Of a DNA stretch of 64,000 nucleotides, positions 16,437-26,375 are shown one piece after another. The first letter of the stretch is position 1. Every line of letters begins with the position of its first letter. The stretch is from Muribacter muris (GTDB taxonomy: Bacteria > Pseudomonadota > Gammaproteobacteria > Enterobacterales > Pasteurellaceae): contig NZ_JWIZ01000023.1 of assembly GCF_001038205.1 (NCBI RefSeq), forward strand, positions 62,001 to 126,000, in the 5' to 3' direction. The notes beneath the pieces were generated by a model. It saw only the letters and a list, made by a program, of their open reading frames with translations, had not been told where the DNA came from and ran no database searches. Position numbers and translations under genes: made by a program.

Positions 16437-16462
16437 AAGGCGAACCCCAAAAGGCTCGCCTT
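16437..16462 (-). terminator. Proximal terminator of infB
   Basis: AAGGCGA / TCGCCTT stem with a 12-base loop and six T on the minus strand, 21 bases after the infB stop. Confidence 0.8.
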
Positions 16463-16482
16463 ATTTACATTACTACACAGAA

Positions 16483-19071
16483 CTAGATCGTGCGTTTGAT
16501 TTCCACCACTTCAAAGACTTCGATTTGGTCGCCGACTTTGACATCGTTGTAGTTTTTCACACCGATACCGCATTCCATACCGTTACGCACTTCGCCTACG
16601 TCATCTTTAAAGCGGCGTAGCGATTCGAGTTCACCCTCAAAAATCACTACGTTGTCACGTAATACACGGATTGGATTATTCCGTTTCACCAAGCCTTCGG
16701 TAACCATACAACCGGCGATTGCACCAAATTTCGGATGACGGAATACATCACGCACTTCTGCCAAGCCGATAATTTCTTGTTTAAATTCAGGCTGTAACAT
16801 ACCGCTCATTGCCGCTTTGATCTCGTTAAGCAGTTCATAAATAATGGAATAATAACGCAGATCAATATTTTCATTTTCAATGATGCGGCGGGCAGAGGCA
16901 TCGGCACGCACGTTAAAGCCGACCACAATCGCATTGGAGGCTGCGGCAAGGGTCGCATCGGTTTCGGTAATTCCGCCTACGCCTGAACCAACTACTTTGA
17001 CTTTGACTTCGTCCGTTGAGAGTTCGTGTAACGCTTGAACAATCGCTTCCACCGAGCCTTGAACGTCCGCTTTCACGATTACGTTCAATTCTGCGACATC
17101 GCCCTCTGCCATATTGGTAAACATATTTTCCAATTTCGCTTTTTGCTGACGTGCCAATTTCACTTCACGGAATTTACCTTGGCGATAAAGGGCAACCTCA
17201 CGGGCTTTTTTCTCATCACGCACAACAGTTGCTTCATCACCGGCAGCCGGTACACCGGATAAGCCTAACACTTCGACCGGAATAGACGGGCCGGCAGACT
17301 CGATCTCTTTGCCGTTTTCATCACGCATTGCACGCACACGACCGTACTCAAAGCCGCATAAAACAATATCGCCTTTATTCAGCGTACCGGATTGCACCAA
17401 GATTGTCGCAACCGGGCCACGACCTTTGTCGAGGTAAGATTCAATCACTACGCCGGTTGCCATTCCTTCTTTCACTGCGGTAAGCTCTAAGACTTCCGAT
17501 TGCAACAGAATAGCGTCTAATAGCTCATCAACGCCCGTCCCTTTTTTCGCCGAAACGTAAACAAATTGTGCTTCACCACCAAATTTTTCTGCCACCACAT
17601 CGTGTTGTAACAATTCTGTTTCAACCCGATCCGGATTCGCTTCCGGTTTATCAATTTTATTTACCGCTACCACTAACGGCACATTTGCCGCTTTGGCGTG
17701 TTGAATCGCTTCAATGGTTTGCGGCATTACACCGTCATCGGCTGCGACTACCAGCACCACGATATCCGTTGCTTTCGCACCACGGGCACGCATTGAGGTA
17801 AAGGCGGCGTGTCCCGGCGTATCCAAGAAGGTAATCATCTTACCGTCATCGGTTTCAACGTGGTAAGCACCGATATGCTGGGTAATCCCGCCCGCTTCGC
17901 CTGCCGCCACTTTCGCTTTACGGATATAGTCGAGTAAGGAGGTTTTACCGTGGTCAACGTGCCCCATAATCGTTACCACCGGCGCACGGGTTACTTTTTC
18001 CGCATCGGTATCACGATCGCCCAATACCGCTTCTTCTAACTCGTTCTCTTTACGCAGAATAACTTTATGCCCCATTTCTTCGGCAACCAGTTGTGCAGTT
18101 TCTTGGTCGATCACTTGGTTGATCGTTACCATTTCGCCCATCTTCATCATTGTTTTGATGATTTCAGTTGCTTTCACTGCCATTTTATTTGCCAAATCGG
18201 CAACGGTAATGGTTTCCCCAATCACGACATCACGGCTGACCGGTGCGGCGGGTTTGGTAAAGCCTTGCTGTAATGCACTGCCTTTTTTGCCTGATTTATG
18301 CTTGCCCTTACCTTTCAAATCTTTTTGATTACGGCGATCAGACTGGCGTTCGTTTTTGCTGCCGCTCTCTTCATCTCTGCCGCCTTTTTTCGCTTTGGCT
18401 ACCGCCGGTTTGCTACTGCGACTACGGTTGCCTTCGCTGCGCCGTTCGGAATCACGCTCTGCTTCACGGGCATAACTGGAGGTAAAGCGGTCATCTTCGA
18501 AATCATCACTGTACGATTGGCTTTCCTCACGCTCAATTTCAGCTAAACGGCGGGCATTTTCTGCGGCACGTTTTGCGTCCATTTCGGCTTTTTGGCGAGC
18601 CAATTCGTCTTGTTTACGGCGTAATTCGGCCTCTTCTTTTTTCTTCGCCTCTTTTTCCGCATCCACGACTTTTTCCACTTTCACCGCAGGTTTAGCCGCG
18701 TCTGCTTTCGGTTTGTCGGTTTTCGCTTTATTCGGCATTACCGGCGGTGCAATTTTCTTCGCTGATTCGACCGCTTGTTGTGCCTGTTTTTCGGCTTCGG
18801 CTTTCGCTTTTGCCTCAGCTTCCGCTTGAGCGGCTTTCTCTGCGGCTTCTTTTTCCGCTCTCTCTTTTGCTTCCGCCTCTGCTTTAGCTTTTAATTTAGC
18901 TTCTTCCGCTGCTCTTTTAGCGGCTTCCGTATCGACTTTGCGGGATTTACGCACTTCAACCTGCACCGCTTTCGCTTTACCGCCCGCGGTTGTGCCGCTC
19001 ACCGTTGTTTTGGTACGACGCTGCAAACTGAGCTTTTTCGGCGCATCTAATTTAATTTCGTTATCACTCAT
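16483..19071 (-). CDS. infB: Translation initiation factor IF-2
   Basis: 862 residues. The N-terminus has an IF2_N type helix, then a long Ala/Lys/Glu-rich linker (residues ~45-200), a second IF2_N domain (~285-340, [17 protein letters not shown]) and a GTPase domain with G1 GHVDHGKT, G3 DTPGH and G4 NKID, followed by domains II-IV and the C2 fMet-tRNA binding domain ([17 protein letters not shown] end). It brings fMet-tRNA to the 30S subunit. Last gene of the fMet tRNA-rimP-nusA-infB transcript; rbfA and truB, which usually follow in enterics, are absent here and replaced by two terminators around a repeat. Confidence 0.97.
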   Translation of the reverse strand: MSDNEIKLDAPKKLSLQRRTKTTVSGTTAGGKAKAVQVEVRKSRKVDTEAAKRAAEEAKLKAKAEAEAKERAEKEAAEKAAQAEAEAKAKAEAEKQAQQAVESAKKIAPPVMPNKAKTDKPKADAAKPAVKVEKVVDAEKEAKKKEEAELRRKQDELARQKAEMDAKRAAENARRLAEIEREESQSYSDDFEDDRFTSSYAREAERDSERRSEGNRSRSSKPAVAKAKKGGRDEESGSKNERQSDRRNQKDLKGKGKHKSGKKGSALQQGFTKPAAPVSRDVVIGETITVADLANKMAVKATEIIKTMMKMGEMVTINQVIDQETAQLVAEEMGHKVILRKENELEEAVLGDRDTDAEKVTRAPVVTIMGHVDHGKTSLLDYIRKAKVAAGEAGGITQHIGAYHVETDDGKMITFLDTPGHAAFTSMRARGAKATDIVVLVVAADDGVMPQTIEAIQHAKAANVPLVVAVNKIDKPEANPDRVETELLQHDVVAEKFGGEAQFVYVSAKKGTGVDELLDAILLQSEVLELTAVKEGMATGVVIESYLDKGRGPVATILVQSGTLNKGDIVLCGFEYGRVRAMRDENGKEIESAGPSIPVEVLGLSGVPAAGDEATVVRDEKKAREVALYRQGKFREVKLARQQKAKLENMFTNMAEGDVAELNVIVKADVQGSVEAIVQALHELSTDEVKVKVVGSGVGGITETDATLAAASNAIVVGFNVRADASARRIIENENIDLRYYSIIYELLNEIKAAMSGMLQPEFKQEIIGLAEVRDVFRHPKFGAIAGCMVTEGLVKRNNPIRVLRDNVVIFEGELESLRRFKDDVGEVRNGMECGIGVKNYNDVKVGDQIEVFEVVEIKRTI

Positions 19072-19090
19072 TCTCTGTTCTCCCTACTGC

Positions 19091-20617
19091 TTAACTAAAC
19101 CAACAGATTTGACGTGCCGCCATAATCAATTCACCGGCTTTTTCCGCACTCAGTTCTTCAATATCGGCTAAGTCGTCCACCCCTTGTTCTGCAAGCTCTT
19201 CAAGGGTAGTAATCTGTTTTTCGGCAAGTTTGAAGGCGATGTGGCGATCCATTCCTTCAAGGTTTAATAATTGCTCTTCAATATCCGCCTGTTTTAAGGC
19301 TTCTTCTTCAGCTAACGCCTGTGCGGTCAATACATTTTTCGCACGGGTTTGCAGTTCTTCGACTAAATCTTCGTCTTCTAAGCCGTCAATCGCCGTCAAT
19401 TCATCCATTGGCACATATGCCAACTCTTCAAGGCTGGTAAAGCCTTCATCAATCAGTAATTGTGCAAATTCTTCATCAATTTCTAAGCTGTTGATGAATA
19501 AATTGATCACTTTGTTATCTTCGGCTTGATGTTTTTTCTCCAGTTCTTCGGTGGTCATTACATTTAATGTCCAACCGGTTAATTGGGTTGCCAAGCGTAC
19601 GTTTTGACCGTTACGCCCGATCGCTTGAGCAAGGGCTGTCGCTTCCACCGCTAGATCCATTGAGTGATTATCTTCATCGACTACAATCGAACTCACGTCC
19701 GCCGGTGCCATTGCATTGATCACAAATTGTGCCGGATTATCGTCCCACAATACAATATCAACCCGCTCGCCGCCTAATTCATTACTGATCGCTTGTACAC
19801 GAGCGCCCCGCATACCCACGCACGCGCCAACGGGATCGATACGTTTATCGTTGCTTTTCACCGCAATTTTGGCTCTTGAACCCGGATCACGTGCTGCGCC
19901 TTTGATTTCAATCAGTTCTTCCCCGATTTCCGGCACTTCCAATTTGAACAACTCTTCCAACATCACCGGCTTCGCACGGGTAACGAATAATTGCGCCCCT
20001 TTTGATTCCGGCTTAATTTGGTATAACACGCCGCGCACGCGGTCGCCCGGACGGAAATTCTCGCGCGGCAACATATCTTCACGGTAAATCACCGCTTCCG
20101 CTTTAATTTCACTCTTGCCGGCTAATTCTAAAATAATACTTTCACGGGAGACTTTTTTCACTGTCGCTGTAACAATTTTGCCTTCTTCCGAGCGAAACTC
20201 ATCGATCATTTTATTACGTTCGGCTTCACGAATTTTCGTGCTGATGACTTGACGAGCCGTTTGCATTGTAATACGGTCGAACGCAATGGACTCAATTTCA
20301 TCTTCAATAAAATCACCGAGTTGAATATTCGGATCTTCAAATTGCGCCGCTTCCAACGTAATTTCGCGGGTGTGGCTATTCACTTTCTCCACCACTAACC
20401 AGCGGCGGAAGGTGGTAAATTCACCGGTTTTACGGTCTATCACCACTCGCACATCAATATCAATGCCGCTGCTGACTTTGCGATCTTCCCGATCCGCCGC
20501 TGCACGCTTTTTGGTTGAAATGGCAAGTGCGGTTTCGAGTGCTTCAAAAATCGCTTCTTTCGGCAATAATTTTTCATTTGATACCGCTTCAGCGGCTAAT
20601 AAAATCTCTTTACTCAT
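19091..20617 (-). CDS. nusA: Transcription elongation/antitermination factor NusA
   Basis: 508 residues. N-terminal RNA-polymerase-binding domain (1-130), S1 domain (~135-200, [22 protein letters not shown]), KH1/KH2 (~230-345, [34 protein letters not shown]) and two acidic C-terminal repeats ending AARQICWFS. It modulates pausing, termination and antitermination. It sits between rimP and infB, 20 bases from infB, in the conserved order. Confidence 0.97.
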   Translation of the reverse strand: MSKEILLAAEAVSNEKLLPKEAIFEALETALAISTKKRAAADREDRKVSSGIDIDVRVVIDRKTGEFTTFRRWLVVEKVNSHTREITLEAAQFEDPNIQLGDFIEDEIESIAFDRITMQTARQVISTKIREAERNKMIDEFRSEEGKIVTATVKKVSRESIILELAGKSEIKAEAVIYREDMLPRENFRPGDRVRGVLYQIKPESKGAQLFVTRAKPVMLEELFKLEVPEIGEELIEIKGAARDPGSRAKIAVKSNDKRIDPVGACVGMRGARVQAISNELGGERVDIVLWDDNPAQFVINAMAPADVSSIVVDEDNHSMDLAVEATALAQAIGRNGQNVRLATQLTGWTLNVMTTEELEKKHQAEDNKVINLFINSLEIDEEFAQLLIDEGFTSLEELAYVPMDELTAIDGLEDEDLVEELQTRAKNVLTAQALAEEEALKQADIEEQLLNLEGMDRHIAFKLAEKQITTLEELAEQGVDDLADIEELSAEKAGELIMAARQICWFS

Positions 20618-20630
20618 TCGTTTAATATCC

Positions 20631-21092
20631 TTAGAAATTAAAAACTGGAATTAAATTAGCTTTTTGAATGTTACTAAAAGCAAAGGTTTGCACGTTGCCT
20701 TCGACATTGAGGCTGATAAACTCCCCTTCAACGCTGACTAGCTCCCCTTGCCATTTGCGACGATCAAACATCGGTAGGCGTAAATGAATTACCACTTCAC
20801 GCCCGATAAAGCGTTGATAGTGCGCCAATGTAAATAGCGGGCGATCTAACCCCGGTGATGACACCTCAAGATTATATTTATCCGCAATCGGATCTTCGAC
20901 ATCAAAAATAGCACTGACCTGACGGCTGACATCACTACAATCCTCAATGGTTACGCCGCCTTCTTTATCAATATAAAGGCGAACCGTCATAAAACGACCG
21001 GCACGCTGACATTCAATCCCTACTAGCTCAAATCCCATTGCGTCAATGGAATCTTGTACCAGAGTTTGTAATTTTTGTTCTAAAGTTGCCAA
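20631..21092 (-). CDS. rimP: Ribosome maturation factor RimP
   Basis: 153 residues from a TTG at 21092 ([13 protein letters not shown]). A perfect GGAGG lies five to six bases before this TTG, while the ATG at 21104 overlaps that ribosome binding site, so TTG is the better start and matches known relatives. Conserved [34 protein letters not shown] and [14 protein letters not shown]. It assists 30S assembly. First protein gene after tRNA-fMet; low initiation from TTG may matter for its dose. Confidence 0.95.
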   Translation of the reverse strand: MATLEQKLQTLVQDSIDAMGFELVGIECQRAGRFMTVRLYIDKEGGVTIEDCSDVSRQVSAIFDVEDPIADKYNLEVSSPGLDRPLFTLAHYQRFIGREVVIHLRLPMFDRRKWQGELVSVEGEFISLNVEGNVQTFAFSNIQKANLIPVFNF

Positions 21093-21115
21093 GCAAACCT
21101 CCATTTAACAGATAT

Positions 21116-21146
21116 AAAAAAAGGACTTTAAAAGTCCTCTTAAAAC
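21116..21146 (-). terminator. Hairpin with T run before rimP
   Basis: AGGACTTTTAAAGTCCT palindrome followed by seven T on the minus strand, only ~25 bases upstream of rimP. It would end or attenuate transcripts coming from the fMet tRNA before the rimP-nusA-infB genes. Confidence 0.65.
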
Positions 21147-21164
21147 AACAAAGCTGACTATGAG

Positions 21165-21200
21165 CCACAAAAAAGCCCCAAACACAGTTGAGGCTTTCAA
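21165..21200 (-). terminator. Second hairpin between tRNA-fMet and rimP
   Basis: On the minus strand, AAGCCTCAA and TTTGGGGCTT pair around a 5-base loop with six T after. A further weaker dyad (CTCATCG / CGGTGAG, 21250-21280) lies right after the tRNA. Confidence 0.6.
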
Positions 21201-21286
21201 GCGGTTTGTTTTATGCAATTTTCCGCAAAAAGAAAATCGGATAAAACAAAACTCACCGTCCTAAACAGAACGATGAGCCTTAAAAC

Positions 21287-21363
<77 letters not shown>

Positions 21364-21401
21364 TCTGATGTGGTGCATTATAAAGACTAAAAAAAAAGTA
21401 T

Positions 21402-21434
21402 GCAACTGTTTTTTGTGATTTAGATCACAGTTGC
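21402..21434 (-). terminator. glpX terminator hairpin
   Basis: GCAACTG and CAGTTGC pair around an inner TGTGATCTAAATCACA hairpin, with a run of nine T downstream on the minus strand. It lies right after the glpX stop. Confidence 0.6.
21414..21429. promoter_or_regulatory. CRP box upstream of tRNA-fMet
   Basis: TGTGATTTAGATCACA is a perfect TGTGA-N6-TCACA palindrome, centred about 58 bases upstream of the tRNA 5' end and embedded in the glpX terminator. CRP control of the metY promoter is known in Escherichia coli, which supports a functional reading. Confidence 0.6.
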
Positions 21435-21441
21435 TGTCTTT

Positions 21442-22461
21442 TTAAGCATTTATCAACTGATATAAATCCGCGTCTTTGCGATCGAGATAGTGGGAAGATT
21501 GGATTTTACGAATCGTGCGGGAACGTCCCCGAATCAACAAGGTTTCCGTTGTCGCAAGGTTGCCTTTACGCTGAATACCTTTGAGCAAATCGCCGGTGGT
21601 AATGCCCGTTGCCGAAAAGACGAGATTATCGTCCCGTACCAGATCTTCCAATGTTAAGACGGTATTGATCGGCACATTTAAGGCTTCACAGCGGGCAATC
21701 TCTTTTTCGGCGAATGCAAAATTCTCCAGCGTATTGCCTTTTACCTGATTGCGAGGGATTAAACGAGCCTGCATATCGCCGCCTAACGCTCTTACGGCAG
21801 CCGCTGCAATGACCCCTTCCGGCGCACCGCCAATGCCATAGAGCAGATCTAAATCGCCTTCCGGTAAACAACATTGCACCGCGGCTGCCACATCGCCATC
21901 GGGAATTGCCATTACTCTGACCCCTAACTGTTGCATTTCAGCGATCACGGCGTGATGACGGGGTTTATCCAATACTGCAACTGTCAGTTGCGACAGCAAT
22001 TTGCCCTTTTTCGATGCGACACGACGCAGGTTTTGCTCAATCGGCAAATTGAGATCGATCATTCCTTTCGCTTCATTGCCGACCACCAATTTTTCCATAT
22101 ACATATAGGGGGCTTGTAAAAAGGTGTTTTTACCGCCCGCAGCCAATACGGACAGCGCATTTGCCTGCCCCATTGCCGTCATTCGTGTGCCGTCAATCGG
22201 ATCAACGGCAATACTGACTTCTTCATCTTCAGGGCGGAATAGTCCGATTTTCTCGCCAATGTAAAGCATCGGCGCTTGGTCAATTTCCCCTTCGCCAATC
22301 ACGACTTCCCCTTGAATTTCCATTTGATTGAGCAGAAAACGCATTGCCTTAACGGCGGCATCATCGGCAGCATTTTTATTGCCTCTGCCCAGCCAAGCAA
22401 AAGCGGCAAGTGCGGCGGCTTCAGTAACACGAGAAAATTCAATGGAGAGGGATCGTTTCAT
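21442..22461 (-). CDS. glpX: Fructose-1,6-bisphosphatase class II
   Basis: 339 residues, matching GlpX length. The metal-binding motifs VIGEGEIDQAPMLYIGE (residues ~55-71) and DPIDGT (~88-93) and the substrate loop YGIGGAPEGV are present. It removes the 1-phosphate of fructose-1,6-bisphosphate for gluconeogenesis. No class I fbp is in the window. Transcribed away from glnS; the shared 190-bp gap must hold both promoters. Confidence 0.95.
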   Translation of the reverse strand: MKRSLSIEFSRVTEAAALAAFAWLGRGNKNAADDAAVKAMRFLLNQMEIQGEVVIGEGEIDQAPMLYIGEKIGLFRPEDEEVSIAVDPIDGTRMTAMGQANALSVLAAGGKNTFLQAPYMYMEKLVVGNEAKGMIDLNLPIEQNLRRVASKKGKLLSQLTVAVLDKPRHHAVIAEMQQLGVRVMAIPDGDVAAAVQCCLPEGDLDLLYGIGGAPEGVIAAAAVRALGGDMQARLIPRNQVKGNTLENFAFAEKEIARCEALNVPINTVLTLEDLVRDDNLVFSATGITTGDLLKGIQRKGNLATTETLLIRGRSRTIRKIQSSHYLDRKDADLYQLINA

Positions 22462-22651
22462 ATTGGCTTCCTTTTGAGGTGAGTTGCAAAAATTCAGGAT
22501 AAACTAACCGCTTGTCTCGGCAAGCAGTGTGCGGGACGGCATTGTATTGCCTAAACCTTATCTCGTCAATGTGATCGTACGGCTAACCTTTTGAAGTTAA
22601 GCCGAATACCGTGTAGAATAGCGAGTTATTTTTACTGATAATGGAATCCCT

Positions 22652-24325
22652 ATGAGCAATTCAGAGATATTGACCCCTGAACACGCCGATATGCGTGCCA
22701 ACTTTATTACCCATATTATTGATGAAGATTTAGCTACCGGAAAACACCAAAACGTTTATACCCGTTTCCCGCCTGAACCGAACGGCTATTTACACATTGG
22801 CCACGCAAAATCCATCTGCTTAAATTTTGGCATTGCGGAAGATTACCAAGGGTTATGTAATTTACGGTTTGATGATACCAATCCGGTCAAAGAAGATGTG
22901 GAATATGTTGAATCCATTAAACAAGATGTGGAATGGCTTGGGTTTAAATGGGCAGAATTGCGCTATGCCTCCGACTATTTTGACCAACTTTACGGCTATG
23001 CGATTGAGTTAATCAAAAAAGGCTTGGCCTATGTGGACGAACTCTCGCCGGAAGAGATGCGCGAATACCGCGGCACATTAACCGAAGCCGGCAAAAACAG
23101 CCCTTATCGTGATCGCAGTGTGGAAGAAAATTTGGCGTTATTTGAGAAAATGAAAAACGGTGAATTTGCGGAAGGCAAAGCCAGTCTGCGAGCTAAAATT
23201 GATATGGCATCGCCGTTTATGGTAATGCGCGATCCGGTCTTATATCGGATTAAATTTGCCAGCCACCACCAAACCGGCGATAAATGGTGCATCTACCCGA
23301 TGTACGATTTTACCCACTGTATTTCCGATGCGATCGAGCGGATCACCCACTCGCTCTGCACCCTTGAGTTCCAAGATAACCGCCGTTTATACGACTGGGT
23401 GTTGGAAAATATCAGCATTGAACGCCCGCTGCCGCATCAGTATGAATTTTCACGCCTCAATTTAGAAGGCACACTCACCTCTAAACGTAAACTGTTAAAA
23501 TTAGTACAAGACGGTATTGTGGACGGTTGGAACGACCCGCGTATGCCGACCATTTCCGGCTTACGCCGCCGCGGTTATACCCCTTCCTCCTTACGTGAGT
23601 TTGCCCGCAGAATCGGGGTAACTAAACAGGATAATGTGGTGGAATACAGTGCGCTTGAAGCCTGTATTCGTGATGACCTCAACACTAACGCACCACGGGC
23701 AATGGCGGTTATCAATCCGGTAAAAGTCGTAATTGAAAACTTCCAAGGCGAAGAATGGCTCAACGCACCAAATCACCCTAACCGTGAAGAACTCGGCACA
23801 CGCCAACTGCCGTTTACCCGTGAACTTTATATTGATGAAGCCGATTTCCGTGAAGAAGCCAACAAACAATATAAACGCTTAGTGTTAGGTAAAGAAGTTC
23901 GCCTACGCAATGCTTATGTGATTAAAGCCGAGCGGGTGGAAAAAGATGCAAGTGGTCGGATCACCACCATTTTCTGCACATACGATCCGGAGACCTTAGG
24001 CAAAAATCCGGCGGACGGTCGCAAGGTGAAAGGCGTCATTCATTGGGTTTCCGCCTCACACAACAAGCCGGCGGAATTTCGCCTCTACGATCGCCTGTTC
24101 ACGGTGGCAAATCCGGGCGCAGAAGAAGATATTTATGCGGTTGTCAATCCAAATTCCTTAGTGGTGAAGCACGGTTTTGTGGAAGTCAGCCTTGCCAATG
24201 CAAAAGCCGAACAAGGTTACCAGTTTGAGCGTGAAGGCTATTTCTGTTTGGATAGCAAAGACGGCTCTGCGGATAACCTTGTGTTTAATCTCACCGTCAG
24301 CTTAAAAGAAAGCGTGGCGTTCTAA
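22652..24325 (+). CDS. glnS: Glutaminyl-tRNA synthetase
   Basis: 557 residues. The class I HIGH motif is HIGH in [19 protein letters not shown] (residues ~34-52); the KMSKS-equivalent is TSKRKL near residue 272, where enterics have MSKRKL. It charges tRNA-Gln in the cytoplasm. The C-terminal anticodon-binding barrels are complete. Downstream a terminator is fused to the start of a small membrane protein gene. Confidence 0.97.
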   Translation: MSNSEILTPEHADMRANFITHIIDEDLATGKHQNVYTRFPPEPNGYLHIGHAKSICLNFGIAEDYQGLCNLRFDDTNPVKEDVEYVESIKQDVEWLGFKWAELRYASDYFDQLYGYAIELIKKGLAYVDELSPEEMREYRGTLTEAGKNSPYRDRSVEENLALFEKMKNGEFAEGKASLRAKIDMASPFMVMRDPVLYRIKFASHHQTGDKWCIYPMYDFTHCISDAIERITHSLCTLEFQDNRRLYDWVLENISIERPLPHQYEFSRLNLEGTLTSKRKLLKLVQDGIVDGWNDPRMPTISGLRRRGYTPSSLREFARRIGVTKQDNVVEYSALEACIRDDLNTNAPRAMAVINPVKVVIENFQGEEWLNAPNHPNREELGTRQLPFTRELYIDEADFREEANKQYKRLVLGKEVRLRNAYVIKAERVEKDASGRITTIFCTYDPETLGKNPADGRKVKGVIHWVSASHNKPAEFRLYDRLFTVANPGAEEDIYAVVNPNSLVVKHGFVEVSLANAKAEQGYQFEREGYFCLDSKDGSADNLVFNLTVSLKESVAF

Positions 24326-24341
24326 TTTCTTAAGACAAAAT

Positions 24342-24363
24342 CCTCCCTTTTGGGAGGTTTTTT
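24342..24363 (+). terminator. glnS terminator containing the next gene's ribosome binding site
   Basis: CCTCCC-TTTT-GGGAGG followed by TTTTTT. The GGGAGG arm (24352-24357) is six bases before the ATG at 24364, so it doubles as the Shine-Dalgarno sequence of the next gene. Confidence 0.85.
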
Positions 24364-24774
24364 ATGACTACAATGCAACAATCCGATTTACTTTACTATT
24401 TACTGATTCCTTCTGTCCTTTTCTCTTTTTGGACAATTTGGCATTCTGACGAACGGTTATGGTTCAAATGGCTACTCTCTTTTGCCGCCTTATTTCCCTT
24501 TGGCTTAGGACCATTTTTCGTTTTTTGGGCAAGCAATCTGCCACCACTTAAAGCAGAAGCACATATTTTTCGGAACAGATTCTGGTATAGAGATCCCGAC
24601 TATGCTCCTTTAATCAATGCATTAGGTAAGAAAAAAGCGGAAAGAGAACAACAAATAAAAGCGTTTATCCGCTATAAAGAGCGCCAATATCAACAAAAAT
24701 TGAATGAAGAGCAGAAATATAAAACAGAGAAAAAGAGGCAAGAGAGGATAAAAGCATTAAGAGATAAAAAATAA
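24364..24774 (+). CDS. Small membrane protein with charged C-terminal coil
   Basis: 136 residues. Two hydrophobic segments (residues ~8-28 and ~33-55, LLSFAALFPFGLGPFFVFW) are followed from residue ~85 by a highly charged Lys/Glu/Gln helix, probably coiled coil, in the cytoplasm. I do not recognise a named family. Its ribosome binding site is the 3' arm of the glnS terminator, so a read-through glnS transcript that folds the hairpin would hide the site, while a transcript starting inside the hairpin would expose it. It ends at a shared bidirectional terminator with lpdA. Confidence 0.7.
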   Translation: MTTMQQSDLLYYLLIPSVLFSFWTIWHSDERLWFKWLLSFAALFPFGLGPFFVFWASNLPPLKAEAHIFRNRFWYRDPDYAPLINALGKKKAEREQQIKAFIRYKERQYQQKLNEEQKYKTEKKRQERIKALRDKK

Positions 24775-24801
24775 GGCTACCCTAAGGTAGCCTTTTTAGT
24801 A
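24772..24801. terminator. Bidirectional terminator between the 136-residue gene and lpdA
   Basis: AAGGCTACC-CTAA-GGTAGCCTT with T runs on both strands, placed between two converging genes. Confidence 0.85.
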
Positions 24802-24809
24802 GCGTAGAA

Positions 24810-26234
24810 TTATTTTTTCTTCGCTTTTGGATTTGGTAAATCGGTGATTGAGCCTTCAAATACTTCCGCCGCTAAACCGACCGACTCGTGCAAGGTCGGG
24901 TGAGCGTGAATCGTCAGAGCAATGTCTTCCGCATCGCAGCCCATTTCAATCGCCAAGCCGATTTCACCGAGCAATTCACCGCCGTTTGTACCGACAATCG
25001 CCCCGCCGAGAATACGGTGAGTATCTTTATCGAAGATTAACTTCGTCATACCGTCCGCACATTCGGAAGCAATCGCACGACCTGATGCTGCCCAAGGGAA
25101 CTTCGCCACTTCGTAGTTTAAGCCTTCTTGCTTACACTCTTTCTCGGTTTTACCGACCCACGCCACTTCCGGCTCTGTATAGGCGATAGATGGGATCACT
25201 TTCGGATCGAAATAGTGTTTTTTACCCGCAATCACTTCCGCCGCAACGTGTCCTTCGTGAACACCTTTATGCGCTAACATCGGCTGACCGACAATATCGC
25301 CGATCGCAAAAATGTGCGGAACATTGGTACGCATTTGCTTATCGACATTGATAAAGCCACGCTCATCCACTTCAACGCCCGCTTTGCCCGCATCAAGCAA
25401 TTTGCCGTTAGGCACACGGCCAATCGCCACTAACACAGCGTCATAACGTTTTGTATCGTTACAGGCTTTGCCTTCCATTGAAACATAGATACCATCGTCT
25501 TTCGCTTCAACGGCGGTAACTTTTGTTTCAAGCATTAATTTGAATTTTTTCTCAATGAGTTTTGTGAAGATTTGAACGACATCTTTATCCGCAGCAGGAA
25601 TTACTTGGTCAAACATTTCAACCACTTCCACTTCCGAACCTAATGCTTCGTAAACTGTTCCCATTTCAAGCCCGATAATACCGCCGCCCATAATGAGTAA
25701 TTTTTTCGGTACTTCTTTTAGTTTTAACGCATCGGTTGAATCCCAAATACGCGGATCTTCGTGCGGAATAAACGGCAATTGGATTGGTCGAGAACCTGCC
25801 GCAATAATCGCATTGTCAAATTTGATTGTGGTCGGATTACCATCACGATCACGGGCAACTAAGGTGTGCGGATCGGTAAATGCCGCTAGACCTTCCACCA
25901 CAGTTACTTTGCGGGCTTTTGCCATACCGGCTAATCCACCGGTTAATTTTGCCACCACCGCTTCTTTACCGGCACGCACTTTGTCTAAATCAATTTTAGG
26001 CTCGCCAAATGTAATACCGTTATGCTCGGCGTGTTTGGCTTCTTCGATGATTTTCGCCACGTGTAGCAATGCTTTTGACGGGATACAACCCACGTTCAAG
26101 CATACGCCGCCAAGAGTAGAATAACGCTCAACAAGAACCGTTTCTAAGCCTAAATCGGCACAACGAAATGCCGCTGAATAACCTGCCGGGCCGGCACCAA
26201 GTACAACCACTTGGGTTTTAATTTCTTTGCTCAT
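24810..26234 (-). CDS. lpdA: Dihydrolipoamide dehydrogenase (E3)
   Basis: 474 residues. FAD-binding GAGPAGYSAAFRCADLG (residues ~13-29), redox-active disulfide in GGVCLNVGCIPSK, NAD-binding GGGIIGLEMG and the C-terminal catalytic His in HAHPTLHES. It reoxidises lipoamide of the pyruvate (and other 2-oxoacid) dehydrogenase complexes, passing electrons to NAD. It follows aceF by 140 bases containing an uptake-sequence inverted repeat that may act as a partial terminator. Confidence 0.96.
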   Translation of the reverse strand: MSKEIKTQVVVLGAGPAGYSAAFRCADLGLETVLVERYSTLGGVCLNVGCIPSKALLHVAKIIEEAKHAEHNGITFGEPKIDLDKVRAGKEAVVAKLTGGLAGMAKARKVTVVEGLAAFTDPHTLVARDRDGNPTTIKFDNAIIAAGSRPIQLPFIPHEDPRIWDSTDALKLKEVPKKLLIMGGGIIGLEMGTVYEALGSEVEVVEMFDQVIPAADKDVVQIFTKLIEKKFKLMLETKVTAVEAKDDGIYVSMEGKACNDTKRYDAVLVAIGRVPNGKLLDAGKAGVEVDERGFINVDKQMRTNVPHIFAIGDIVGQPMLAHKGVHEGHVAAEVIAGKKHYFDPKVIPSIAYTEPEVAWVGKTEKECKQEGLNYEVAKFPWAASGRAIASECADGMTKLIFDKDTHRILGGAIVGTNGGELLGEIGLAIEMGCDAEDIALTIHAHPTLHESVGLAAEVFEGSITDLPNPKAKKK

Positions 26235-26323
26235 TTTTACCTCTGGAAGAATTCATCTCGTTTAAACGTTGCCATTTTAGCATTTTTAACATTCTGATAA
26301 CGAGATAGAGATCACAGAATTAA

Positions 26324-26368
26324 CAATAAGCGGTGAGATTTTTGCAAAAATTTGCAAGTATCCCACCG
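26324..26368 (-). repeat. Inverted uptake-sequence pair between aceF and lpdA
   Basis: AAGCGGTGAGA and TCCCACCGCTT face each other across ~23 bases, with a TTTTTGC run on the minus-strand side. It could form a weak hairpin in the aceF-lpdA transcript and modulate lpdA expression. Confidence 0.5.
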
Positions 26369-26375
26369 CTTGCGA

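Noticed and set aside
16160-16450. 96-codon ORF on the minus strand after infB
   Set aside because: It spans two terminators and the palindromic repeat; low-complexity translation and no ribosome binding site.
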